DNA of 6,370 nt, taken from contig JABGTH010000336.1 in the NCBI GenBank assembly GCA_018647275.1, positions 1 through 6,370 of the forward strand, written 5' to 3'. Source of the stretch: Paracoccaceae bacterium (GTDB lineage: Bacteria > Pseudomonadota > Alphaproteobacteria > Rhodobacterales > Rhodobacteraceae). The translations under genes and the position numbers were made by a program. Of the stretch, positions 1 through 5,182 are shown piece after piece. The notes under the pieces were generated by a model. It saw only the letters and a program-made list of their open reading frames with translations. It made no database searches and was not told the DNA's origin. Each line of letters begins with the position of its first letter. Position 1 is the first letter of the stretch.

Positions 1-1018
1 AGAGACGGTTTTCAATCGCCCAGCCGTTCAGCTGCACGTCGTCTTGGGAAATGGTCAGCGCTTCGCCATTGGCGACGCGGATCATCTGTTCCACCAAATC
101 AACACCGGTGATCAATTCGGTCACAGGGTGTTCCACCTGCAAGCGTGTGTTCATCTCTAGGAAGAAAAAATTCTTGTCGCCATCAACAATAAACTCAACC
201 GTTCCAGCCGATGCGTAATCAACAGCTTGGGCCAATGCCACAGCCTGCTCACCCATCGCACGGCGAGTTTTGTCATCCAAAAACGGGGATGGTGCTTCTT
301 CAACGACCTTTTGCTGACGGCGCTGAATAGAACACTCGCGTTCGCCCAAATAGATACCATTACCGTGGCTGTCACACAGAACCTGAATTTCGATGTGGCG
401 TGGCTGGGTGATGAATTTCTCGATGAAAATGCGATCATCACCAAAGGAATTGGCGGCCTCATTCTTTGACGATTGGAACCCCTCACGGGCCTCTGCGTCA
501 TTCCACGCAATGCGCATACCCTTACCACCACCACCGGCAGAGGCCTTGATCATCACAGGATAACCAACCTGATTGGAAATTTTGACCGCATCATCCGCGT
601 CCTCAATCAAACCCATGTAACCGGGGACCGTAGACACACCCGCGTCTTGGGCGATCCTCTTGGAGGTGATCTTGTCCCCCATCTTCTCAATCGCACCAAC
701 TGGTGGGCCAACAAAGGCCACGCCCTCAGCCGCCAAAGTCTCGGCGAACTTGGAGTTTTCGGACAAGAAACCATACCCTGGATGCACCGCTTGGGCACCC
801 GAGGTTTTGACCGCTTCCATCACCTTATCAATAACAATGTAGGACTGGTTGGCTGGGGGTGGGCCGATGTGGATTGCTTCATCGGCCATTTGCACATGCA
901 AAGCCTGCTTATCAGCATCAGAATAGATGGCGACAGTACCAATACCCATTTTGCGAGCAGTTTTGATAACACGGCAGGCGATCTCGCCACGGTTGGCGAT
1001 CAGGATTTTATTGAACAT
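1..1018 (-). CDS. pccA: Propionyl-CoA carboxylase alpha subunit, biotin carboxylase part (3' end outside window)
   Basis: This subunit carboxylates biotin using ATP and bicarbonate; PccB then passes the carboxyl group to propionyl-CoA, giving methylmalonyl-CoA in the cytoplasm. The frame is open for 339 codons from ATG 1018 to the left edge. It begins MFNKILIANRGEIACRV, the biotin carboxylase N-terminal fold, and PGYGFLSEN follows near residue 80. The ATP-grasp glycine loop SAGGGGKGM is at 160-168, with the preceding lysine at 158. ECSIQRRQQKVVEEAPSP spans about 228-245. EMNTRLQVEHPVTE at 288-301 carries the E288, N290 and R292 metal and active-site residues at the same numbers as E. coli AccC, and the last visible arginine is R338. 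All expected catalytic motifs are present. An AAGGA ribosome site lies about 8 bases before the ATG. Family members run to roughly 660-680 residues, so the C-terminal biotin-carrier domain should lie outside. The RRQQKVVEE wording favours PCC/MCC-type over acetyl-CoA carboxylase; methylcrotonyl-CoA carboxylase is excluded mainly by the nearby pccB. Confidence 0.95.
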   Translation of the reverse strand, partial: MFNKILIANRGEIACRVIKTARKMGIGTVAIYSDADKQALHVQMADEAIHIGPPPANQSYIVIDKVMEAVKTSGAQAVHPGYGFLSENSKFAETLAAEGVAFVGPPVGAIEKMGDKITSKRIAQDAGVSTVPGYMGLIEDADDAVKISNQVGYPVMIKASAGGGGKGMRIAWNDAEAREGFQSSKNEAANSFGDDRIFIEKFITQPRHIEIQVLCDSHGNGIYLGERECSIQRRQQKVVEEAPSPFLDDKTRRAMGEQAVALAQAVDYASAGTVEFIVDGDKNFFFLEMNTRLQVEHPVTELITGVDLVEQMIRVANGEALTISQDDVQLNGWAIENRL

Positions 1019-1138
1019 GTGATGTCCTTTTCAATATGGCGGGACTGGAAGGGGATCGAACAACGCAAAATCCGCCCCACGTAAGCGGGACGATCGATGC
1101 GTTTTCTTGTTTGCTAATCGCCCGAAGGCGTAGCATTG

Positions 1139-1261
1139 TTACTCTGCGGTCAGCGGTTCTAACAGCAAAATTTCTCCGCGGGTGGATGCGCCTTCTGGCT
1201 TCGTACATGCACCGGTCAGCAAAATTGCTGAAACTGCAAAAATGCTGATCACTCGTTTCAT
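1139..1261 (-). CDS. 40-residue putative lipoprotein upstream of pccA
   Basis: The short protein begins MKRVISIFAVSAILLTGAC, with two basic residues and a hydrophobic core. A cysteine at position 19 is preceded by T-G-A, an acceptable though not ideal lipobox. After processing only about 22 residues would remain (CTKPEGASTRGEILLLEPLTAE), so it would be a very small membrane-anchored peptide. The start is fixed by a strong GAGGAAG ribosome site about 6 bases before ATG 1261. An in-frame ATG at 1390 would swallow the signal peptide and has no such support. It lies 120 bases upstream of pccA and 119 bases downstream of the 68-aa lipoprotein, probably in the same transcript. Function is unknown; a similar tiny lipoprotein (2345-2491) occurs in the upstream half of the locus. 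That it is expressed is inferred from the ribosome site and the signal sequence. Confidence 0.75.
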   Translation of the reverse strand: MKRVISIFAVSAILLTGACTKPEGASTRGEILLLEPLTAE

Positions 1262-1380
1262 AATAACTTCCTCTAAACAGGGCTGTTTTCGCCCATTGAG
1301 GAAACCACAGCACAAACTGATGCGATTTAACATCACGTAAACTAAAGACTGAACGTTGTTGCCGCGAAACATTACACTTT

Positions 1381-1587
1381 TCAGTTGCACTTATTTGGGT
1401 AGGTTTGACAGTAAAGAAAATTTCTTGCTGCGCCAATGACAACACCTTTGACCGGATTAGCATCAGTAACGACGGCCAAACCAGCACCCGCTGCTCCACC
1501 AAGCAAGGCTTGGTCTGTTCCTGTTTTTCCACAACCGGCAAGGGTTGCACTGACACCAATCGCGGCGATGTATAGCTCGATTGGCAT
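1381..1587 (-). CDS. 68-residue glycine-rich putative lipoprotein
   Basis: This is the first gene of the promoter-proximal pccA unit. The protein starts MPIELYIAAIGVSATLAGC; LAGC at 16-19 is a good lipobox. The mature part has an Ala/Gly-rich stretch GGAAGAGLAVV (30-40) and GVVIGAARN (48-56), like the short glycine-zipper segments of small outer-membrane lipoproteins such as OsmB. The tail contains two cysteines, in YCQTYPNKC (59-67), which could form a disulfide. AGGAG lies about 7 bases before the ATG, and an in-frame stop just upstream rules out a longer form. The n-region is odd: it has no lysine or arginine and carries a glutamate at position 4, unlike a standard lipoprotein signal. From memory, similar short TGTDQALLGGAAGAG proteins occur at this place in Rhodobacteraceae PCC loci; their function is not known to me. 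Confidence 0.78.
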   Translation of the reverse strand: MPIELYIAAIGVSATLAGCGKTGTDQALLGGAAGAGLAVVTDANPVKGVVIGAARNFLYCQTYPNKCN

Positions 1588-1652
1588 CTCTGTTCTCCTA
1601 TTTCCTCATTCGAAGAAACAGATGACAGGTTCGCAACGCACTGTAACACAGA

Positions 1653-1681
1653 ATTATAGCACATGCTCATTTCGGTAAAAA
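1653..1681 (-). promoter_or_regulatory. Extended -10 promoter driving the lipoprotein-pccA unit
   Basis: Read on the minus strand, TGCTATAAT (1661-1653) is a perfect TATAAT box with the TG extension that compensates for a poor -35. Seventeen bases upstream the -35 position reads TTTTTA (1681-1676), matching TTGACA at only three of six places. The start of transcription would fall near 1646, leaving a leader of about 58 bases before ATG 1587. Its position directly after an intrinsic terminator on the same strand strengthens the call. Confidence 0.6.
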
Positions 1682-1682
1682 C

Positions 1683-1704
1683 ACGCAATATCATAGTGTT
1701 GCGT
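1683..1704. repeat. ACGCAA/TTGCGT inverted repeat next to the promoter
   Basis: ACGCAA at 1683-1688 is matched by TTGCGT at 1699-1704 with ten bases between. It lies immediately upstream of the -35 position of the pccA-unit promoter and just past the T-run of the terminator. The arm spacing suits a dimeric regulator, but a six-base repeat can arise by chance in AT-rich sequence. Confidence 0.3.
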
Positions 1705-1706
1705 AC

Positions 1707-1748
1707 AAAAAAACTGGGCAACCCAAGACTAAAACACTTGAGCTGCCC
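1707..1748 (-). terminator. Intrinsic terminator ending the pccB-side transcript
   Basis: On the minus strand GGGCAGCTCAAG (1748-1737) pairs with CTTGGGTTGCCC (1727-1716) across a nine-base loop: a 12-bp stem with two mismatches. AG and then seven T residues (1713-1707) follow, the classic rho-independent layout. It lies 170 bases after the stop of the 115-aa gene and just before the promoter at 1653-1681, so it separates the two halves of the PCC locus. Confidence 0.75.
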
Positions 1749-1918
1749 ATAAGGGGAAGGGGTACGCAAACTTGTGCACTCACATGAGCGGTTTCTGGGC
1801 GCAGGCTGTACATGCCTAGGGTTGCACGCCGATGCCCATCCCGCCAACCCACACATATTCAAAGCGCGAAAATCGGCTAAGCTTTGCTGGTTTATGGCAG
1901 GTTGCAGCAACATTGCGC
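1749..1918. other. Noncoding stretch between the 115-aa gene and the terminator, possibly structured
   Basis: With 1588-1748 this makes about 330 bases without a convincing gene. Frames here lack ribosome sites and read as low-quality protein. On the minus strand several pairings can be drawn by eye: CAAAGC (1886-1881) with GCTTTG (1865-1860), enclosing CGA-TTT-TCG; GGGTTG near 1850 with CAACCC about 20 bases later; and GTTG-CTG-CAAC near 1911-1901. It ends at the intrinsic terminator. It may be a long 3' untranslated region or a small RNA. I could not match it to 6S, SRP, tmRNA or a cobalamin riboswitch. Confidence 0.35.
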
Positions 1919-2266
1919 CTATTCCCCAATCGCTTCTGGAAAACTTGCGCGCGCAATGTTCACGTCTATGATGAGCAATGCGTCATAGTCTTCCGGATCA
2001 AAGTTATCGCCAGCCGGAATGACCTCACGACCAAACAACCAAGACAAGCGTCCTGCATCTAGATTTCCACGCTCAAACGGATGCTCGCCAAACTGTTCCC
2101 ACAATGCTTCCATGAACCCTGCATCAGCACGGCGGTCTGCCGGTTTGCGGTCATTCTTACGCTCGCGGCGTGCGAGTGCGGTCGCCCCTTTAGGATTAGC
2201 GCGGCGTAATGTGAATTGGAAATCTGTGCCCCGAAGTCGGCCCGGGAAACCGCGATGTTTCAGCAT
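1919..2266 (-). CDS. Conserved-looking hypothetical protein, 115 residues
   Basis: I do not recognise a domain. The first half is strongly basic (MLKHRGFPGRLRGTDFQFTLRR, then ARRERKNDRKPADRRAD at about 32-48). The second half is acidic (WEQFGEHPFERG, then PAGDNFDPEDYDALLIIDVN at about 84-103). There is no signal peptide, no membrane segment and no cysteine, so it is probably cytoplasmic; the charge split could suit nucleic-acid or protein binding, which is speculation. It is the last gene before the terminator at 1707-1748. The start is not secure: the only ribosome-site candidate is an eight-G tract a few bases upstream, and one G fewer would join this frame to an upstream ATG at 2296 (see findings). 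Dense charged composition and codon use speak for a real gene. Confidence 0.65.
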   Translation of the reverse strand: MLKHRGFPGRLRGTDFQFTLRRANPKGATALARRERKNDRKPADRRADAGFMEALWEQFGEHPFERGNLDAGRLSWLFGREVIPAGDNFDPEDYDALLIIDVNIARASFPEAIGE

Positions 2267-2709
2267 GATGCCGCCCCCCCCGCCACTTGATCATCAATAA
2301 GGGGTGTGGTCGGGGTGGGCGCAAACGCCCGCCCCGTAAGTGTATTACTTGTATTTGCCTGTGTGCACTGGCTCAACCGAAATTGAGGCTGGATCAATGA
2401 CGACAAATTCTTCGACCTGCTGCTCGCGCGCACAGGCAGCAACGACAGCGATAAAGCCGAATGTTGCCAATAGTTTGATGCTCTTTGACATCTAAGTCTC
2501 CTGTCACTTTTAAATTGGGGCTTTGACACGGAATGTGTCGACGCACCTTTACTTGAGGTATGGGGCTCTTGGGAAATCCCTGCAGGCAACATAGTGGAAT
2601 CCTTGTTTGAAATATATCCGCCCGATTCTAATCGGCGGACTTGTGCCTCGAAAGTCTCATAACGGACTCTGGGCAATGCCTCTGTCGCAACATCTTGTGG
2701 ATGCATCAT
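2260..2709 (-). CDS. Small hypothetical protein, translationally coupled; 3' end uncertain
   Basis: The start is well supported. ATG 2709 overlaps the TGA of the DUF6497-like gene as ATGA, with GGGAGG five bases upstream inside the end of that gene. The product begins MMHPQDVATEALPRVRY and continues ETFEAQVRRLESGGYIS, a likely amphipathic helix, then turns into Ser/Pro/Thr-rich, probably disordered sequence. I recognise no family. The frame stays open for 149 codons to the stop at 2260. From about residue 73 on it runs through the 48-aa lipoprotein gene in a different register and reads as low-quality sequence. Either the genes truly overlap, or the original protein was about 70 residues and has lost its stop by a frameshift or mutation. 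The N-terminal half is more trustworthy than the C-terminal half. Confidence 0.45.
   Translation of the reverse strand: MMHPQDVATEALPRVRYETFEAQVRRLESGGYISNKDSTMLPAGISQEPHTSSKGASTHSVSKPQFKSDRRLRCQRASNYWQHSALSLSLLPVRASSRSKNLSSLIQPQFRLSQCTQANTSNTLTGRAFAPTPTTPLIDDQVAGGAASC
2274..2281. repeat. Eight-base C/G homopolymer at the 5' end of the 115-aa gene
   Basis: Eight consecutive C on the plus strand (G8 on the coding strand) lie 7 bases before ATG 2266. The tract may act as a wobble-paired ribosome site, and it is a classic place for slipped-strand length change or for a sequencing error. Confidence 0.8.
2311..2336 (-). terminator. GC-rich hairpin after the 48-aa lipoprotein gene (weak terminator or attenuator)
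   Basis: CGGGGTGGGCG (2311-2321) faces CGCCCGCCCCG (2326-2336) across a CAAA loop, an 11-bp stem with a single non-Watson-Crick position. It starts 8 bases beyond the lipoprotein stop on the minus strand. No T-run follows (the sequence continues ACCACACCCC), so full termination is doubtful; it may protect the upstream mRNA 3' end or reduce read-through into the 115-aa gene. Confidence 0.5.
2345..2491 (-). CDS. 48-residue putative lipoprotein
   Basis: The protein begins MSKSIKLLATFGFIAVVAAC: two lysines, a hydrophobic core of about 13 residues and a VAAC lipobox with cysteine 20. The mature peptide has about 29 residues, with an acidic stretch EQQVEEFVVIDP and a short C-terminus ending HTGKYK. 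AGGAG lies 7 bases before ATG 2491, so translation is well supported despite the size. It follows the small hypothetical gene from 2709, whose open frame runs on through it in another register, and is followed by a strong hairpin. I recall very similar AREE-VEEFVV-GKYK lipoproteins near PCC genes in Roseobacter-group genomes, usually left as hypothetical or not annotated. Predicted location is the inner or outer membrane, facing the periplasm. Function is unknown. Confidence 0.82.
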   Translation of the reverse strand: MSKSIKLLATFGFIAVVAACAREQQVEEFVVIDPASISVEPVHTGKYK

Positions 2710-3113
2710 AATGCCTCCCAGATACAGATATTATTCTTGACCCGAAATGCTTCAAAAAACTGTGTTGTTTCCGGGTTCGTTTCTCCAAACTCATTTTTTT
2801 GATCCGCAATCGAGACAACAACCAAATCACTTTTCAGGTCATATTCAGCGATGTAAGGCACCACGATTTCAGTGCAAAGATGTTGGATATCTTCAAAAGC
2901 ATTGTCATAAGCCACACCGCCCGTATCCTTGTTTATTGAGGGCGCGACAAAACGAAAACGAAGCCAGTTCTCACCATCCACAGTATCAACTAGCACTTCA
3001 CGCAAGGTCACAGACTGGCCCGAAGGCATGTTTTTTGCCGCAACCACAAAAGGAACCGTTAAAGAAAACAAACTTGCAATTGCACCGATGCAACACCGAC
3101 GTAATAGCGACAT
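2706..3113 (-). CDS. Secreted DUF6497-like protein, 135 residues
   Basis: The sequence starts MSLLRRCCIGAIASLFSL and has a signal peptide with arginines 5-6 and a hydrophobic core to about residue 26 (VVAA before KN), so it is probably periplasmic. The mature part has the pattern SGQSVTLREVLVDTV (31-45), WLRFRFVAP (50-58), a cysteine in HLCTE (C80), VPYIAEYDL (85-93), FGETNPETTQFFEAF (109-123) and ends CIWEAL (C130). C80 and C130 could form a disulfide. From memory this matches DUF6497 proteins of Rhodobacterales, sometimes mislabelled acetolactate synthase; no enzymatic motif supports that label. Its ATG overlaps the TAA of the 117-aa gene (TAATG), and its TGA overlaps the next ATG (ATGA), so three genes are translationally chained. 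Role is unknown; position suggests an envelope function co-expressed with PCC. Confidence 0.8.
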   Translation of the reverse strand: MSLLRRCCIGAIASLFSLTVPFVVAAKNMPSGQSVTLREVLVDTVDGENWLRFRFVAPSINKDTGGVAYDNAFEDIQHLCTEIVVPYIAEYDLKSDLVVVSIADQKNEFGETNPETTQFFEAFRVKNNICIWEAL

Positions 3114-3466
3114 TATACAGCACCCTTAAATCTTTGATATCCTGCGCATTTCAACCAACGCGCACGGTTATCGGGATTTTCCAAAACCGTTTGAATATCT
3201 GCTTCCAAATTTGACGCCACATTACCCATTACACGACCACCAGCCTCAATGTTCAATGCGCCATCGACTGATGTCACCTGAACAACAGGTGAAAAGCCCC
3301 GCAAACCCTGCAGCGCACGCCACATATCTTGGCGAACTTGCATGGCGATACGCACAGCACTGCCACCTGCCAACTGCGTATTTGCAGAGACATCAAAACG
3401 AGCGGGAAGCTGACGTGATACCGTCACCTGCCCGTCATCCTTCGTAATATGCCAGCCTTTTTTCAT
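3113..3466 (-). CDS. Hypothetical cytoplasmic protein directly downstream of pccB, 117 residues
   Basis: I recognise no named domain. The sequence reads MKKGWHITKDDGQVTVSRQ..., then an alternating-charge beta-like region SAVRIAMQVRQDMWRALQG (36-54), a second beta-rich part VVQVTSVDGALNIEAGGRV (61-79), and a helical end with ENPDNRARWLKC (95-106). There is no signal peptide or membrane segment, so it should be cytosolic like PCC. Its ATG lies three bases after the pccB stop (TGATCGATG) with no clear ribosome site, and its own TAA overlaps the next ATG. Translation therefore probably depends on ribosomes finishing pccB, which suggests an amount matched to PccB. It could be a PCC accessory protein, but that is inference from position only. 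Confidence 0.75.
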   Translation of the reverse strand: MKKGWHITKDDGQVTVSRQLPARFDVSANTQLAGGSAVRIAMQVRQDMWRALQGLRGFSPVVQVTSVDGALNIEAGGRVMGNVASNLEADIQTVLENPDNRARWLKCAGYQRFKGAV

Positions 3467-3469
3467 CGA

Positions 3470-5002
3470 TCAGAGCGGGATATTGTCGTGTTTTTTCCAC
3501 GGGTTCTTCTGCGATTTACCACGAAGCGATGCAAACGCACGGCTTACGCGTTTACGTGTTGAGCGCGGTTGAATAACTTCATCGATAAAGCCACGTTCAG
3601 CCGCCACAAATGGATTGGCAAAACGTTCTTCATATTCAGCAGCATGTATCGCTATTTTGTCTGAGTCACCCAGATCAGCGCGGTGAATAATTTCAGTCGC
3701 GCCTTTGGCACCCATCACTGCGATTTCAGCCGTCGGCCACGCATAGTTAAAGTCACCACGCAGGTGCTTGGATGACATAACGTCATAGGCCCCGCCATAA
3801 GCTTTGCGTGTAATAACAGTGACCTTAGGCACTGTTGCTTCGCCGTAAGCGAACAACAACTTGGCTCCGTGTTTAATTACACCGCCGTATTCTTGGCTGG
3901 TACCAGGCAAGAAACCAGGGACGTCTACGAGTGTTAGAATTGGAATCTCAAAAGCATCACAGAAACGCACAAAACGCGCCGCTTTGCGTGAGCTGTCTAT
4001 GTCCAAGCAACCTGCCAAAACCATTGGTTGGTTGGCGACAACACCAACGGTACTGCCTTCTAGACGAATGAAACCAGTCAGGATGTTCTTAGCAAAATCT
4101 TCTTGAATTTCATAAAAATCACCTTCGTCCGCAAGTTTATGAATAAGCTCTTTCATGTCGTAAGGCGTATTCGCATTCTCTGGGATCAACGTATCAAGGG
4201 ATAACTCAACACGACCCGGCTCATCAAAGAACGGGCGAACCGGTGGTTTCTCACGGTTCGATAACGGCAAGAAATCTACAAGGCGGCGCACTTCGGCCAA
4301 TGCCTCTACATCATTCTCAAACGCACCGTCGGCCACGGATGACTTCTTGGTATGGGTTGAGGCCCCGCCCAATTCCTCAGCAGTGACAACTTCGTTGGTG
4401 ACTGTTTTAACAACGTCCGGTCCAGTTACGAACATATAAGACGTGTCTTTTACCATGAATATAAAATCGGTCATCGCAGGAGAATAAACAGCGCCACCAG
4501 CACAAGGCCCCATGATCAAGCTGATCTGTGGAACGACACCAGAGGCCAGAACATTGCGTTGGAACACCTCAGCATAGCCCGCAAGCGACGCAACACCTTC
4601 TTGGATTCGCGCACCACCAGAGTCGTTGATGCCAATAATTGGCGCGCCATTTTGAATCGCCATATCTTGGATTTTACAGATTTTCTGAGCGTGGGTTTCA
4701 GACAATGAACCGCCAAACACTGTGAAATCTTGGGAAAAGACATAGACCATACGGCCATTAATTGTGCCCCAGCCCGTAACAACGCCATCACCCGCAGGTT
4801 TTTGATTTTCCATACCAAAATCAGTACAACGATGGCTAACGAACATATCGAACTCTTCGAAGGAGCCCTCGTCCAACAGCAAATCGATGCGCTCGCGCGC
4901 TGTCAGTTTGCCACGTGCATGCTGTGCATCAATGCGTTTTTGACCACCACCAAGGCGCGCTTGGGCACGACGGTCATTCAGTTCTGTAAGGATATCTTTC
5001 AT
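3470..5002 (-). CDS. pccB: Propionyl-CoA carboxylase beta subunit (carboxyltransferase)
   Basis: PccB moves the carboxyl group from carboxybiotin on PccA to propionyl-CoA, yielding methylmalonyl-CoA, which feeds succinyl-CoA. The product is complete at 510 residues, the usual PccB length, and ends WKKHDNIPL as the family does. Numbering from ATG 5002: GGGQKRIDAQHARGKLTARE near 18-37; NDSGGARIQEG at 126-136; GPCAGGAVYSPA at 165-176, the N-half oxyanion-hole loop; VDVPGFLPG at 359-367; GGVIKHGAKLL at 373-383; RKAYGGAYDVM at 399-409, the C-half loop. All expected crotonase-fold motifs are intact. ATG 5002 (MKDILTELNDRRAQ) is preferred over ATG 5029, which would add nine atypical residues and has no ribosome site; GGGG lies 6 bases before 5002. 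It heads the minus-strand unit and is preceded by TGCAAA repeats typical of acyl-CoA-responsive control. Confidence 0.97.
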   Translation of the reverse strand: MKDILTELNDRRAQARLGGGQKRIDAQHARGKLTARERIDLLLDEGSFEEFDMFVSHRCTDFGMENQKPAGDGVVTGWGTINGRMVYVFSQDFTVFGGSLSETHAQKICKIQDMAIQNGAPIIGINDSGGARIQEGVASLAGYAEVFQRNVLASGVVPQISLIMGPCAGGAVYSPAMTDFIFMVKDTSYMFVTGPDVVKTVTNEVVTAEELGGASTHTKKSSVADGAFENDVEALAEVRRLVDFLPLSNREKPPVRPFFDEPGRVELSLDTLIPENANTPYDMKELIHKLADEGDFYEIQEDFAKNILTGFIRLEGSTVGVVANQPMVLAGCLDIDSSRKAARFVRFCDAFEIPILTLVDVPGFLPGTSQEYGGVIKHGAKLLFAYGEATVPKVTVITRKAYGGAYDVMSSKHLRGDFNYAWPTAEIAVMGAKGATEIIHRADLGDSDKIAIHAAEYEERFANPFVAAERGFIDEVIQPRSTRKRVSRAFASLRGKSQKNPWKKHDNIPL

Positions 5003-5071
5003 CTTCAGCCCCGCTTGCGAATTTCTCATAGTGTATCAAGGCTTGTACCCAGACCAAAGAGTCATTCGGAA

Positions 5072-5123
5072 TATTTGCAAATACTATTCAGATCCAATTC
5101 TGCAAACTGCAAAGTTGCAAAAA
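5072..5123. promoter_or_regulatory. Cluster of TTTGCAAA-type sites, likely ScfR/PccR-family operator
   Basis: TATTTGCAAATA (5072-5083) is a perfect 12-bp palindrome containing TTTGCAAA. A further 17 bases on, TGCAAA occurs three times in near-tandem at 5101-5106, 5108-5113 and 5116-5121, spaced 7 and 8 bases apart. From memory, Rhodobacter sphaeroides PccR controls pccB through a TTTGCAAA-N4-TTTGCAAA site, and RamB-type relatives bind similar sequence. The spacing here differs from that consensus. The site lies 70-120 bases upstream of pccB and 60-110 bases upstream of the divergent MFS gene, so it could affect both. I could not pick a convincing -35/-10 pair for either gene. Confidence 0.7.
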
Positions 5124-5182
5124 TACCGCCTATTTTCTCGCCCCTAGTGGACATCACTCAGCAAGCTACATACCTCTTTTAC

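Noticed and set aside
220..245. Apparent change in the PccA active-site region (RRQQKVVEE where RRNQ or RRHQ is often seen)
   Set aside because: The varying residue is not one of the catalytic positions, and the lysine, glutamates and arginines are all present.
473..1084. A 203-codon plus-strand frame
   Set aside because: It is antisense to the intact biotin carboxylase reading of pccA, has no ribosome site and no recognisable motif.
1008..1913. A 301-codon open frame on the minus strand
   Set aside because: It runs across the terminator, the promoter, two lipoprotein genes with their own ribosome sites and the pccA start, all in a different register. Its product is low-quality sequence with no domain and no ribosome site.
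1588..1918. Possible cobalamin riboswitch, considered because methylmalonyl-CoA mutase acts downstream
   Set aside because: No B12-box-like GCCACTG core or matching architecture could be found.
2747..3214. A 155-codon plus-strand frame
   Set aside because: It is antisense to the DUF6497-like gene and the 117-aa gene, whose overlapping start/stop arrangement shows the minus strand is coding.
3520..3540. TGCAAA-like strings inside coding sequence (near 894, 1236, 3527) as extra regulator sites
   Set aside because: They are single, imperfect copies inside genes without palindromic context, as expected by chance.
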